DNA of 64,000 nucleotides from Synechococcus sp. ATX 2A4 (GCF_024346375.1 NZ_JAGQCV010000001.1:1-64000); one strand, 5' to 3'. Shown: positions 52,499 through 62,474, numbered from the stretch's first letter. Numbers and translations are program-made. Notes: a model not told the origin generated them from the sequence alone.

Positions 52499-53351
52499 AA
52501 GCGGGCGCTGGCTGGCGGCGATCAGCGCCTCCCGCTGGCTGCTGCCGCTTGGCATCGCCGTGGGAGCTCACGCGCTCTGGCTCTCCGGCAGCAGCGTGGC
52601 GGAACGGCCCCGCCCACCGGCCCCGCGCCTGCAAGTGACTGACAACACCCCGGAGTTGCTGCGCTTCAGCAGCGGGGCCCGTCAGCCGATGGCTCTGGCG
52701 GCCAGCTTGAGCACCATCGAACTGCCCTTCGGCAACAGCCTGCCGCTGCCGCCACCCCCGCCACCACCACCTCTCGAATCCAGCGCGCCGCAGGGGGGCC
52801 GTCCGGTCGCTGCCGTGGCAGCGGGCCCCCGCAGTGCTGCCAGCAGTGGCGTCAGCAGTGGCCCCAGCAGTGGTCTGGCCTGGGGGGTGGTGCCGGCTGT
52901 TGCCCCTGGCCTACCCGCGACGGCCGCCACGGCACTGGAACTGGCCGCCCTGCTCAACGCCAAAGCCGAACGCACGGCCGCGGGCACGGCGGAGGGCCCG
53001 GCGGAAGTCACGCCGGCCTTGGCGGAGCGCCCCGCCAATGCGCACGCCAACAAGGCGGCCAGCAGCGCCCTGGCACGGCGCCACCTCCGGCTCGATGCCA
53101 ACACCAATCGCCCTTACCAGCTGCTGTGGGACACCGGCTCAGCGGCCAGTAGCCAGCCTGAGAGCTTGGCCGACCTACCTGAAGGAGTGGAAGTTCGCCG
53201 CCTGCCCCTGGCAGCAGCACAGGCGATGGGTCTCAGCAAGCCCCATGGCATCACGGTGAAATCACCCACCGGGTTGCTGTTGCTGTGGGTGCAGGGGGAT
53301 CAGCTCTGGCTCGTTCGCCAACCTGGGGCCGTAGCCAAGCCAGCAGCCTGA
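52443..53351 (+). CDS. TonB-like Pro-rich envelope protein
   Basis: 302 residues from ATG 52443. One N-terminal membrane segment (about residues 25-48), a polyproline run near residue 105, an Ala-rich linker and a globular C-terminal 80 residues (LLWDTGSAASSQPE, LLLLWVQGDQLWLV). The build and operon place are those of TonB, which passes energy from ExbBD to outer-membrane transporters. The C-terminal sequence does not show a clear TonB signature. No TonB-dependent receptor is in the window. Confidence 0.55.
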   Translation: MPVRFPLKFNFPPRHLPPESGRWLAAISASRWLLPLGIAVGAHALWLSGSSVAERPRPPAPRLQVTDNTPELLRFSSGARQPMALAASLSTIELPFGNSLPLPPPPPPPPLESSAPQGGRPVAAVAAGPRSAASSGVSSGPSSGLAWGVVPAVAPGLPATAATALELAALLNAKAERTAAGTAEGPAEVTPALAERPANAHANKAASSALARRHLRLDANTNRPYQLLWDTGSAASSQPESLADLPEGVEVRRLPLAAAQAMGLSKPHGITVKSPTGLLLLWVQGDQLWLVRQPGAVAKPAA

Positions 53352-53357
53352 GATTCC

Positions 53358-53377
53358 CTGCCATCAACTGCCATCAA
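53358..53377. repeat. Tandem duplication of a 10-mer
   Basis: CTGCCATCAA occurs twice in succession, just after the TonB-like gene. Confidence 0.85.
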
Positions 53378-53390
53378 GAAGAGGGGCCGA

Positions 53391-54461
53391 TCACTCGGGC
53401 AAGCGGCGGGTAGTGCGCCAGTGGCTCAGGGATTGCCAGCCCAGCAATAGCACCAGGGCCGGGATCAAGGCCGCCAGGGTGAAGCGCTCGATCGGTCCAT
53501 CAAGGCTGGGGAAGGTATAGGGGAGGATCTGCTCGACGAGATACAGCCCGTAGAGGCCGATCAAGATGCCGCCCTCCAGGCGGCTGATCACCCCGCCGCT
53601 GAAGAAGATCGGCAGGCAGGCCACTGTTGTGGCCACCATGATCGGCAGATCACGCTGAATGATCATTGGGTCCACGCTGATGCCGCGGTCGCCGGAAAGG
53701 AAGGCGCAGAGGCCGAGGATCACCAGTTGATTGAGCAGATTGCTGCCGATCACGTTGCCGATCGCCAGATCGGCCTTGCCCCGCAGGGCGGCCACGATCG
53801 ACGTCACCAGCTCGGGCATGGAGGTGCCCGCTGCCACGATCGTGAGGCCGATCAGGGTTTGACTCACCCCCAGGCTCAGTGCCACAGCCGTGGCCCCTTT
53901 GACCAGGATCTGGGAGCCCCAGACCAGCAGGCCCAGGCCGGCGGCCAGCTTGATGAAAGCGGGCGGGAAGCCCCCCTTGGCCTCATCGGGATCGATGTCG
54001 CTGTCCGCATCGCCATCCTCCTTGGCGGAGCGGATCTCCCAGATGGTGTTGATCACCAGGGCGGTGAGCAGCGCCAGCCCCGCCTGCCAGGTGACCCTGC
54101 CGGTGGAGGCCATGCCCCACACCGCCATCGACACCGCCAGCAGGATCGGCACATCACGGCGGATCAGGCGGCTGTGCACGCGCAAGGGCATGATCAACGC
54201 GCTGATCCCAAGCACCACCAACACGTTGAAGATGTTGCTGCCGACGATGTTGCTCACGGCAATGTCGTCGGCGCCCTTGAAGGTGGAAATCAGGCTCACG
54301 AATAGTTCTGGAGCGCTGGTGCCCAAGGCCACCACCGTGAGGCCAATCACCAGTTGAGGAATGCCGAGCAGCAGGGCCAGGGCCACCGAGCCCTGCACAA
54401 ACAGCTCGCCGCCCCCGAACAGCAGCAGGATCCCCATGATGATTTCGATGACGCTGAGCAC
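53391..54461 (-). CDS. Ca2+/Na+ antiporter (CaCA family, YrbG-like)
   Basis: 356 residues from GTG 54461, chosen because AAGGG lies about 10 nt upstream; GTG 54470 and TTG 54485 are alternatives. Two inverted repeats carry the alpha motifs: VVALGTSAPELFVSLISTF with SNIVGSNIFNVL, and VAAGTSMPELVTSIVAAL with GNVIGSNLLNQL. An acidic loop (GDADSDIDPDEA) separates the halves. It exports Ca2+ in exchange for Na+ or H+. Confidence 0.9.
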   Translation of the reverse strand: MLSVIEIIMGILLLFGGGELFVQGSVALALLLGIPQLVIGLTVVALGTSAPELFVSLISTFKGADDIAVSNIVGSNIFNVLVVLGISALIMPLRVHSRLIRRDVPILLAVSMAVWGMASTGRVTWQAGLALLTALVINTIWEIRSAKEDGDADSDIDPDEAKGGFPPAFIKLAAGLGLLVWGSQILVKGATAVALSLGVSQTLIGLTIVAAGTSMPELVTSIVAALRGKADLAIGNVIGSNLLNQLVILGLCAFLSGDRGISVDPMIIQRDLPIMVATTVACLPIFFSGGVISRLEGGILIGLYGLYLVEQILPYTFPSLDGPIERFTLAALIPALVLLLGWQSLSHWRTTRRLPE

Positions 54462-54556
54462 TGAGGTCACCCTTGGAGGGGGCAATTATGACGCGGGGCT
54501 CGTCGGTTCCCTGAGCTGCTGCGTATGGTGGCGCCGCACTGGCAAACCATCCCTGC

Positions 54557-56209
54557 GTGGGCATCACCAATCGGATCAATTTTCAGAATGTCCGAGGCGA
54601 CGTTTTCGGCGGGGTCACCGCCGCGGTGATTGCCCTGCCGATGGCCTTGGCCTTCGGCGTGGCCTCGGGTGCAGGCGCCGCCTCGGGCCTCTGGGGCGCT
54701 GTGCTGGTGGGCTTCTTCGCCGCCCTGTTCGGCGGCACAGCCACGCTGATCTCAGAACCCACCGGCCCGATGACGGTGGTGATGACCACAGTGATCGCCA
54801 CCTTCACAGCAGCCCATCCCGAGGAAGGGTTGGCCATGGGGTTCACGGTGGTGATCCTGGCGGGACTGTTCCAGATCCTCTTCGGGATGCTGAAACTGGG
54901 GCGTTACATCACGATGATGCCTTACACGGTGATCTCGGGCTTTATGTCCGGCATCGGCATCATCTTGATCATTCTTCAGGTGGGGCCCTTCCTCGGCCAG
55001 GCGATTCCGGCCGGCGGCGTGCTCGGCACCCTGCGCAACATTCCGATGCTGCTGGGCCAGATCCAGCCGATTGAAACCTTCCTGGCCGCCCTCACCGTGG
55101 CGATCATCTGGTTCACCCCGTCCCGCTTCAAGAAGCTGGTGCCACCCCAGTTGCTGGCGCTGGTGGTGGGCACGGTGATCTCCCTGGTGGCCTTCGGTGA
55201 TGCCGACATTCGCCGCATCGGCGAAATCCCCTCCGGTCTGCCGCCGCTGCAGATGCCCACGTTCTATCCCGGTGAAATCCAGCGGATGGTGTTCTACGGA
55301 GCGGTGCTGGGCATGCTCGGTTGCATCGACGCCCTGCTGACCTCGATGGTGGCCGACAGCCTCACCCGCACCGAGCACAACTCCAACAAAGAGCTGTTCG
55401 GCCAGGGCCTGGGCAACGTGATGTCCGGTCTGTTCGGCGGCATCGCCGGTGCCGGCGCCACCATGGGCACGGTGGTGAACATCCAGGCGGGCGGCCGCAG
55501 TGCGCTTTCCGGCCTCACCCGCGCGATCGTGCTGATGGTGGTGATCCTGGGGGCCTCGGGCCTGGCTGCCTCGATCCCGATGGCGGTGCTGGCCGGCATT
55601 GCCCTCAAGGTGGGCATCGACATCATCGACTGGGGCTTCCTCAAGCGCGCCCACATCCTCTCGGTGAAGGGCGCCGCGATCATGTACGGGGTGATCCTGC
55701 TCACCGTGCTGGTGGATCTGATGGTGGCGGTGGGCATCGGCGTGTTCGTGGCCAACTTCCTCACCATCGAGCGCATGAACGCCCTTGAGTCCAAGGGCGT
55801 AAAGGCGATCAGCACCGGTGATGGAGAACTGGATCTCACCCCCGAGGAAAAGGTGCTGCTGGATCGGGGCGCAGGCAAGGTGCTGCTCTTCCAGCTCACC
55901 GGCGCGATGATCTTCGGCGTCGCCAAGGCGATCGCCCGCGAACACAACGCCATCACCGACTGCCAGAGCATCGTCTTCGACCTGGGCTCCGTCTCCCACA
56001 TGGGCGTCACCGCAGCGCTGGCGCTGGAGAACGCCGTGGAAGAGGCGGTGGAAAAGGGTCGCAACGTGTATGTGGTCGGGGCGGCTGGCAGCACCCGCAA
56101 GCGCCTTGAGAGCCTCAAGATGTATGAGCTGCTCGATGCGGCACACACCGAGATCAGTCGCCACGAAGCCCTGGAAGCCGCCGTAGGCCTGAATACCACC
56201 GCCAGCTGA
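54557..56209 (+). CDS. bicA: Low-affinity, high-flux bicarbonate transporter BicA
   Basis: 550 residues, GTG start. SulP-family Na+-dependent HCO3- importer with a C-terminal STAS domain (about residues 430-540, VLLFQLTGAMIFGVAKAIAR, VYVVGAAG). It closely follows the BicA pattern: NVRGDVFGGVTAAVIALPMA, TLISEPTGPMTVVMT, MPYTVISGFMSGIGII and SLTRTEHNSNKELFGQG. It feeds carboxysomes with bicarbonate. The Na+ gradient it needs could come from the Mrp antiporter. NDH-1MS genes lie 1.5 kb downstream. Confidence 0.93.
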   Translation: MGITNRINFQNVRGDVFGGVTAAVIALPMALAFGVASGAGAASGLWGAVLVGFFAALFGGTATLISEPTGPMTVVMTTVIATFTAAHPEEGLAMGFTVVILAGLFQILFGMLKLGRYITMMPYTVISGFMSGIGIILIILQVGPFLGQAIPAGGVLGTLRNIPMLLGQIQPIETFLAALTVAIIWFTPSRFKKLVPPQLLALVVGTVISLVAFGDADIRRIGEIPSGLPPLQMPTFYPGEIQRMVFYGAVLGMLGCIDALLTSMVADSLTRTEHNSNKELFGQGLGNVMSGLFGGIAGAGATMGTVVNIQAGGRSALSGLTRAIVLMVVILGASGLAASIPMAVLAGIALKVGIDIIDWGFLKRAHILSVKGAAIMYGVILLTVLVDLMVAVGIGVFVANFLTIERMNALESKGVKAISTGDGELDLTPEEKVLLDRGAGKVLLFQLTGAMIFGVAKAIAREHNAITDCQSIVFDLGSVSHMGVTAALALENAVEEAVEKGRNVYVVGAAGSTRKRLESLKMYELLDAAHTEISRHEALEAAVGLNTTAS

Positions 56210-56305
56210 ACCCGCAGGAGGAGGCCGGCCGCAGCCTCCGATACCGACTCAGGGGCCAGCGGCTCGGGTCCGCCAGCGATGTCGCCCCTCGCCTGAGCCC
56301 CGTGC

Positions 56306-57619
56306 ATGCCCCTTGACGCCCTGTTCGCCGTCCTCGTGTTCGCGGCAGTGCTGCTGGCCACGGCCCTGGGCGTCACCCACCTCACCGCCGCCGCTCTGCT
56401 GGGGGCGGTGTTGTTGCTGGCCACCGGCGTGCTCACCATGCCGGAGGCCGTGCAGAGCGTGGCCCTCTCCCAGGGCACCCTCACGCTCCTGTTCGGAATG
56501 ATGGTGCTGGTGCGTTCCCTGGAGGCCACCGGCGTGTTTTCTGTGGTAGCCCACCGGCTCTTGCCCCTGTCTCACGGCAGGGGGTCGCGGTTGCTGATCG
56601 GGGTGGTGCTGCTCACCACGGTGATCTGCGCCTGGTTGCCCAACGCCACCACCGTGTTGCTGATCGGGCCGCTGTTGCCGCCCCTGGCCCGGGAAGTGAA
56701 GCTCGATCCCCGGCCGCTGCTGATCCTGCTGGTGCTCACGGCCAACAGCGCCGGGCTGCTCACCTTGATCGGTGATCCGGCCACCTACATCGTGGGCACG
56801 GGCCTGGGTCTGAGCTTCGGCGCTTACCTCCTTCAGATCTCCAGCGCCGGGCTGTTGGGCGTGCTGGTGCTGCTCGCCACCTTGCCCTGGCTGTACCCAG
56901 CCATCTGGAAGGCCAGGTTCACCCTGCCCCAACAGGTGCCGCCACCGCTGCACCATCGCCGCACCCTGGGGCTGCTGCTGACCGTGGTGGCCGTGATGCT
57001 GGCCCTGTTCCTCGGCGGCGAACTGCTGCCCGTGCCCATCACCCCCGACGCTGTCGCCCTGACGGGAGCGGCCGCCAGCCTGGTGATCGTGCACCAGAGC
57101 GGCCTGATCTCCGTGGACCGGCTGCTGAGCCTGATCGATTGGTCGACATTGATCTATTTCATGGCGGTGTTCGTGCTGATCGGCGGCTTGCAGCGCACCG
57201 GCGTGCTGGCTGCGGTAGCGGAGGCTCTGGCCAACCAGGTGGGCACGGTCGGGGCGGTGCCGCTGCTGCTGGTGAGCACCGCCTTGCTGTCAGCGGTGGT
57301 GCCCAACATCCCGCTGGTGGCAGCCCTCACACCGATTCTGATCGAAGCCAGCCGCCAGGCGGGCCTGGCTGGAGCGGATGGGACGATGGCGGCTGGGGCC
57401 CTGCCCTTGTTTGCCGCGCTGATGCTGGGCGGCACGTTGGGGGGCAACGCCACCTTGATCGGCGCCTCCGCCAATCTTGTCGGAGCTGGCATTGCCCGGC
57501 AGCAAGGCTCGCCGCTGTCGTTCGGCTACTGGCTGCGGTTCGGGGTTCCCACCCTGGTGGTGCAACTGGGGGCGGCGGCGTTGTGGCTGGCGGCCTTCGC
57601 TGCATTCACCAATCGTTAA
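56306..57619 (+). CDS. Ion transporter superfamily permease (SLC13/ArsB/NhaD-like)
   Basis: 437 residues, about 12 membrane segments. Two-fold repeat motifs are WLPNATTVLLIGPLLPPLAR with LIGDPATYIVG, and VVPNIPLVAALTPILIEAS with NATLIGASANLVG. The pattern (SP/NATT...IGDP and GASAN) is typical of the SLC13/citrate/arsenite permease group. The substrate is unknown. Its place between bicA and the CO2-uptake operon suggests anion or Na+ handling. Confidence 0.75.
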   Translation: MPLDALFAVLVFAAVLLATALGVTHLTAAALLGAVLLLATGVLTMPEAVQSVALSQGTLTLLFGMMVLVRSLEATGVFSVVAHRLLPLSHGRGSRLLIGVVLLTTVICAWLPNATTVLLIGPLLPPLAREVKLDPRPLLILLVLTANSAGLLTLIGDPATYIVGTGLGLSFGAYLLQISSAGLLGVLVLLATLPWLYPAIWKARFTLPQQVPPPLHHRRTLGLLLTVVAVMLALFLGGELLPVPITPDAVALTGAAASLVIVHQSGLISVDRLLSLIDWSTLIYFMAVFVLIGGLQRTGVLAAVAEALANQVGTVGAVPLLLVSTALLSAVVPNIPLVAALTPILIEASRQAGLAGADGTMAAGALPLFAALMLGGTLGGNATLIGASANLVGAGIARQQGSPLSFGYWLRFGVPTLVVQLGAAALWLAAFAAFTNR

Positions 57620-57648
57620 CCGCTTCAGCACAACTACGGAGCCTGCCC

Positions 57649-57687
57649 ACTGATCAGGTTGACGACTGATCACCCCTGCTTGGGGTG
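57649..57687. promoter_or_regulatory. Direct repeat and hairpin before the NDH-1MS operon
   Basis: ACTGATCA occurs at 57649-57656 and 57665-57672, sixteen bases apart. A hairpin CACCCC-TGCTT-GGGGTG (57671-57687) follows. Either could be an operator or the end signal of the permease gene; there is no T-run. The operon is low-CO2 controlled in other cyanobacteria by a LysR-type regulator, but no regulator gene is nearby. Confidence 0.35.
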
Positions 57688-57774
57688 GCCATTGGCAATA
57701 CCTCTTCATCCTCCCGCCCATGGCCAGCGGCCCATTCCTATTGTTCGCGATCATCCCGGAACCTCCCCGCTCTG

Positions 57775-59649
57775 ATGACCGTCCCCCCGCCCGAGACGGC
57801 CTCCCTTGCAACGGCCGTCCTTGAGACGGCCTTCCTGATTCCGCTCTATCCCTTGCTGGGTGCATTCTTTTCGCTGCTGTGGGTGCCGGGGCTGATTTCC
57901 CGCACCGGCCCGCGCCCCGCCGGCTACATCAATCTTCTGTTCAACCTGGTGGCATTCCTGCACAGCCTTGCGGCCTGGATTGTCTTCAGCGGCAGCCCGA
58001 TCACCCGCAGCTGGCCCTGGCTTGAAACAGCCGGGCTGTCGATCCGCTTCGACGCCACGATCAACACACCGGTGTTGATCGCCATGACCACGATCTGCGG
58101 CATTCATGTGCTGGCGCAGGTGTATGCAATCGGCTATCTGGAGATGGATTGGGGCTGGCCCCGTTTCTTCGGCTGCCTGAGTGTGTTTGAGGCGGAATTG
58201 TGCGCCCTTGTGCTCACCGATTCGCTCTTTTTCGCCTATGTGGTGCTGGAGCTGCTCACGCTCGGCACCTACCTGGTGGTCGGCACCTGGTTCAATCAGT
58301 CGCTGGTGGTGAAGGGGGCGCGCGATGCCTTCCTCACCAAGCGTGTAGGCGATCTGGTGCTGCTGGCCGGCCTGGTGGCGCTGCTGCCGGTGGCCGGCAG
58401 CTGGAACATCAACGCCCTCAACACCTGGGCCGAGCAGGCCACCCCCAGCCCCGGCCTCACCTTGATCCTGCTGGCTCTGATCGCCGGCCCGATGGGCAAG
58501 TGCGCCCAGATTCCGCTGCACCTCTGGTTGGATGAGGCCATGGAAGGGCCCTTCCCCTCCACGGTGCTGCGCAATTCCGTGGTGGTGCTGGGCGGGGCCT
58601 GGGTGCTGCTGCGGCTCGAACCGCTGCTCTCGGTGAGCCCCACCGTGCAGGCGGTGCTGGTGATCGTGGGCGGCACCACCGCCCTGGTGGGCGCCCTGAT
58701 CGCCCTGGCCCAGATCGACATCAAGCGGGCCGTTTCCTTTCTGGTGAGCAGCTGGCTGGGTCTGCTGTTCCTGGCCGTGGGCGCCGGTGCCGGTGACGCC
58801 GCCTGGCGGATGCTGCTGGTGTACCCGCTGCCGATGGCCCTGGTGCTGCTGGCCCTGGGCACGGTGGTGTCGAGCAACGTCAGCCAGGACCTCACCCAGC
58901 TGGGTGGCCTCTGGTCGCGCCGCCCCTTGATGGGCATCGCCTTCCTGGTGGGTGGCGCAGGCCTGGTGGGGCTGCCGCCGTTGGCCGGTTTCGGCGCCTT
59001 GCGCGCCATGACCGCCAGCCTGTCAGGCAGCCAGGCGCCGCTGCTGCTCACCGCTGTGGTGCTGCTCACCAATGCTCTGATCAGCGCGGCGTTGGTGCGG
59101 ATCTTCGGGCTGATCTGGGGCGGCAAGCCCTCGGTGTTCACCAAGCGCTCCGCCGAAGTGCTCTGGCTGATGGTGCTGCCGGCGATGGTGGCCACCGGCC
59201 TGGTGCTGCACCTGCCGGTCCTGATCAACCGCGCCGGCATCGGCGAGGCCTGGGGGCCGATGGCGTTTCCCCTGCTCGCCTCCACCCTGCTGGGCCTCAC
59301 GGCCGGATCGGTGCTCTACCTGTTTTCCACCGAGCACCTGCCCAAGCTCTCCGGTCCGTTGGCCGGTGTGCAGGAGTGGCTGGCCGCCGATCTGCACACC
59401 GAAGGCCTCTACCGCCGCACCGTGGTGGGCCTGGTGGCGGCGCTGGCGGCCACCAGCAGCTGGGTCGACCGCATCCTGGTGGATGGCTTCAGCAACCGCA
59501 GCGGCGACCTGGCCCTGGAAGGGGCGCGCCGCCTCAGCCTGAGCACCACCGGCCGGGTGCAGGCCTATGCCTTCACCGTGCTGGTGGGGGTGGTGTTGAT
59601 GGGGCTGTGGATCCTCACCCGCCACGCGCCCGCCTTCCTCTCCCTCTGA
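57775..59649 (+). CDS. ndhF3: NDH-1MS subunit F (NdhF3-type), CO2 uptake
   Basis: 624 residues from ATG 57775. NuoL-like membrane subunit specific for the CO2-hydrating NDH-1 complex, with about 15 membrane segments; conserved parts include QVYAIGYLEMDWGWPRFF, VLELLTLGTYLVVGTW, DAFLTKRVGDLVLLAG and AQIPLHLWLDEAMEGP. It is followed by ndhD3, cupA and cupS in the standard order of the inducible high-affinity system. The F3 rather than F4 call rests on the presence of cupS. Confidence 0.88.
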   Translation: MTVPPPETASLATAVLETAFLIPLYPLLGAFFSLLWVPGLISRTGPRPAGYINLLFNLVAFLHSLAAWIVFSGSPITRSWPWLETAGLSIRFDATINTPVLIAMTTICGIHVLAQVYAIGYLEMDWGWPRFFGCLSVFEAELCALVLTDSLFFAYVVLELLTLGTYLVVGTWFNQSLVVKGARDAFLTKRVGDLVLLAGLVALLPVAGSWNINALNTWAEQATPSPGLTLILLALIAGPMGKCAQIPLHLWLDEAMEGPFPSTVLRNSVVVLGGAWVLLRLEPLLSVSPTVQAVLVIVGGTTALVGALIALAQIDIKRAVSFLVSSWLGLLFLAVGAGAGDAAWRMLLVYPLPMALVLLALGTVVSSNVSQDLTQLGGLWSRRPLMGIAFLVGGAGLVGLPPLAGFGALRAMTASLSGSQAPLLLTAVVLLTNALISAALVRIFGLIWGGKPSVFTKRSAEVLWLMVLPAMVATGLVLHLPVLINRAGIGEAWGPMAFPLLASTLLGLTAGSVLYLFSTEHLPKLSGPLAGVQEWLAADLHTEGLYRRTVVGLVAALAATSSWVDRILVDGFSNRSGDLALEGARRLSLSTTGRVQAYAFTVLVGVVLMGLWILTRHAPAFLSL

Positions 59650-59670
59650 AGCAGACCATCGAGATCTCCC

Positions 59671-61176
59671 ATGCTGCTCACCCTTCTGCTGCTTCCCCTG
59701 GCGGCCGTGCTGCTGCTCTGTCTCGCCCCCTTGCCGGGGCCCTGGCCCCGTCGGGTGGCGGTGTTCGCTCCGGCGGTGCAACTGCTGATGCTGCTCTGGC
59801 TGGCGGGCCATCCGGTGCCGGAACTCCGCCAGGCCTGGCTGCCCCAGCTCGGCCTGGAGCTGCACCTGGGCCTGGATGGCCTGTCGCTGCCACTGACCGG
59901 CCTCACCGCCCTGCTCTCCTTCATGGCGGTGTTCGCCACGCCGATCAGCCAGCCGCGGCGGCGCTTCTTCTACGCCATGGTGCTGGCCACGAACGTGGGC
60001 CTAACCGGGGCCTTCCTGGCCTGCAACGGCCTGCTGTTCGTGCTGGCCTACGAGATCACGCTGATCCCCACCACCTTGCTGGTGGCGGTGTGGGGGGGTG
60101 AGCGGCGTGCCACCGCTGCGATCCGCTATCTGATGTATGGGGCGGTGTCGGGGATGGCGCTGCTGGCCGGCGTGCTGGCCCTGGCCCTGCTCAACCGCAA
60201 TGGCTTCAGCTTCGCCTACGCCGACATGGCCCAGGCGGCGCTGCCCGACGGCGCCAGCCGCTGGATCCTGGCCCTGCTGCTGCTCGCCTTCGGCCTCAAG
60301 ATGCCGATCTTTCCGCTGCACGGCTGGCAGCCGCTCACCTACAGCCAGGCCTCCACGCCCGTGGCCATGCAGCTGGCCGGGGTGGTCTCGAAGCTGGGGG
60401 CCTACGGCCTGCTGCGTTTCGGCATCGGCATGCTCGGCGACACCTGGGCCGAGTGGTCGCCATGGATCGCCGTGGTGGGCATGGTCAGCGCCCTGTATGG
60501 CGCCCTCAATGCCATCGCCCAGACGGACATGCGCCGTCTGGTGGCCTTCAGTGCCCTGGGTCACATGGGCCTGCTGGTGCTGGCCCTGGCCGCCGCCACG
60601 CCATTGAGCCTGCAGGGGGCGATCGCGCAGATCCTGGCCCAGGGCATGATCGTGGCCCTGCTGTTCTGCCTGGTCGGCAAGATCGAGGCGAAGACGGGCA
60701 CCACCGAGATCGCCGCTCTCTCCGGCCTGATGAACCCCACCCGGGGCCTGCCCTTCACCCTGGGCCTGCTGCTGCTGGCCCTGATGGCTGCGGCAGGTGT
60801 GCCCGGCCAGGCCGGCTTCCTGGCGGAGATGGTGGTGTTCCAGGGCAGCTGGCCGGTGTTCCCGCTGCCCACGCTCGGCTGCATCCTGGCCTCGGGCCTT
60901 ACCGCCGTGTACGCGGTGCGCCTGTTCAACCGGGTGGGCTTCGGCCGCCTCGACAACAGGACCGCCGACTACGTGAGCACCACCTGGGTGGAGCGGCTTC
61001 CGGCCCTGGCCCTCTCCTTCCTGGTGATTCTGGCGGGCCTGTGGCCCCAGATCCTGCTGGGTTGGAGCGAAGACACCACCAGCAGCCTCGCCCTCTCCCG
61101 CCCGCCGATCAGCACCCTGCCGATCAGCACCCTGGCCTCCCTGCCCCTGCCCACCCCGCTGGCTCTCCGGCCATGA
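59671..61176 (+). CDS. ndhD3: NDH-1MS subunit D (NdhD3-type), CO2 uptake
   Basis: 501 residues. NuoM-like proton-pumping subunit with about 14 membrane segments; family residues are seen in LAYEITLIPTTLLVAVWGG (Glu) and FGLKMPIFPLHGWQPLTYSQ (Lys, His). It starts 21 bp after ndhF3 and overlaps cupA by 4 bp (ATGA). Confidence 0.9.
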   Translation: MLLTLLLLPLAAVLLLCLAPLPGPWPRRVAVFAPAVQLLMLLWLAGHPVPELRQAWLPQLGLELHLGLDGLSLPLTGLTALLSFMAVFATPISQPRRRFFYAMVLATNVGLTGAFLACNGLLFVLAYEITLIPTTLLVAVWGGERRATAAIRYLMYGAVSGMALLAGVLALALLNRNGFSFAYADMAQAALPDGASRWILALLLLAFGLKMPIFPLHGWQPLTYSQASTPVAMQLAGVVSKLGAYGLLRFGIGMLGDTWAEWSPWIAVVGMVSALYGALNAIAQTDMRRLVAFSALGHMGLLVLALAAATPLSLQGAIAQILAQGMIVALLFCLVGKIEAKTGTTEIAALSGLMNPTRGLPFTLGLLLLALMAAAGVPGQAGFLAEMVVFQGSWPVFPLPTLGCILASGLTAVYAVRLFNRVGFGRLDNRTADYVSTTWVERLPALALSFLVILAGLWPQILLGWSEDTTSSLALSRPPISTLPISTLASLPLPTPLALRP

Positions 61177-62462
61177 CCACCGCCACTCCCGCCACCGCCC
61201 TGCCCCCTTCCACCCACCCCTTCGCTGAGGTGGTGCAGCGGCTCGAAGCCGGCGGCTCGATGCTGCCTGACACGCCGGAAAACCTGATGCAGATCATCGG
61301 CATCTACAAGGCCTATGCCGTGCCGATGGATTTCTACTGGCGCGATCTGCTCTACATCGCCGAGCGGGTGTTCCTCGATCCGCTGCCGGCCTTCAAGTAT
61401 TTCCCGAGCCAGGAGTATCTGGATCTGCCCAATTCCTATGCGGGCGACGATTCCAAGCTGCGCATCTGGCGCGGGCCTGCCACAGCCCACCCGGAGCTGC
61501 TGGCGTTCATGGAGAAGGGCGAAGCCGGCAAACTGCCGAAGCTGCTCCATCACCTCTGGCACGACCGCATCAACATGGAGTTCGCGGAGGCCTGCATGGA
61601 TGCCATGTTCTGGCACCAGGGCATGGGCGGCCGCTTCTACGACTACCTGGAAAGCGACGCCTACAAGGCCAACGCTGAGCGGGCGATCCTCGCTTACTTC
61701 AAAGGCAACCCGCTGATGCTGGGCCTGCACAAGCTGTTCCCGGAGATGTTCCTGGAGCAGGTGCGCAAGCTGAGCTACTACGCCAATCTCGGCCTCTTCT
61801 GGGAGGTGATGGCGCCGGTGTTCTTCGAGATGAGCGACATCTACGACGAAGGGGGCTTCTCCGGTGTGCCGGCCGCCATGGATTTTCTGGTGAACGGCAT
61901 CTTTGCGGTGGCGGGCCGGCCGATCTACCACCACGTGTATATCGGCGGCGAATGCATCGAGATCATCCCCAAATCGGAAGGCTTCACCTAGCTGTATGAG
62001 GCGGCCCTGCCTTATGTGGAGGCGGTGTTCTATCGCACGGCCCCTTTCCGCGGCACCAAGAGCTACAACGCCCAGGCTGGTCAGGTGCCGCCAGAGCAGG
62101 CGGACTTTCACTACGGCATCCTTTATGCCGATGTGTTCCCGGTGGGTTCAGCCGGCATCCCGCCCACCCTGCTGATGCAGGACATGCTCCACTTCCTGCC
62201 GCCCTATCTGGTGGAGCTCTACCGCAACCACAAACGCGGCGAAGACGACATCCTCGTGCAGCTGGGCATCACCTTCCAGCGCTCCATGTACAACGTCACC
62301 TCTGCGGTGATCCAGGCGCTGCGCTGCGCCCTGCTGTTCCCCCTCGATGACCCCGATCCGGAGCACCTCAAGGCCAACCGGGCCTTCTTCGAGGCCCAGA
62401 TGGATCGCTTCCTCCGCCCTGAGGCCCGCCTCCGGGATGTGCAAACCCAGGACTACCGCTAG
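61173..62462 (+). pseudogene. cupA: CO2 hydration protein CupA, interrupted by in-frame TAG
   Basis: CupA (ChpY) hydrates CO2 to bicarbonate on the NDH-1MS complex. From ATG 61173 the frame is open for 272 codons (MDFYWRDLLYIAERVFLD, LLHHLWHDRINMEF, MFWHQGMGGRFYDYLES, GGECIEIIPKSEGFT) and meets TAG at 61989-61991. It then continues in the same frame with LYEAALPYVEAVFYRTAPF to a normal stop at 62460-62462. Homologues, as I recall them, read FTWLYEAALPYVE, so a TGG-to-TAG change at a Trp codon explains it. Total 429 residues without the stop. Up- and downstream operon genes are intact. Mutation, base-calling error or read-through are all possible. Confidence 0.88.
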
Positions 62463-62474
62463 AGATTCCCAGCC

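Noticed and set aside
57659-57690. TTGACG before ndhF3 as a -35 box
   Set aside because: No -10-like hexamer lies 16-18 bp downstream; the interval is GC-rich and forms a hairpin.
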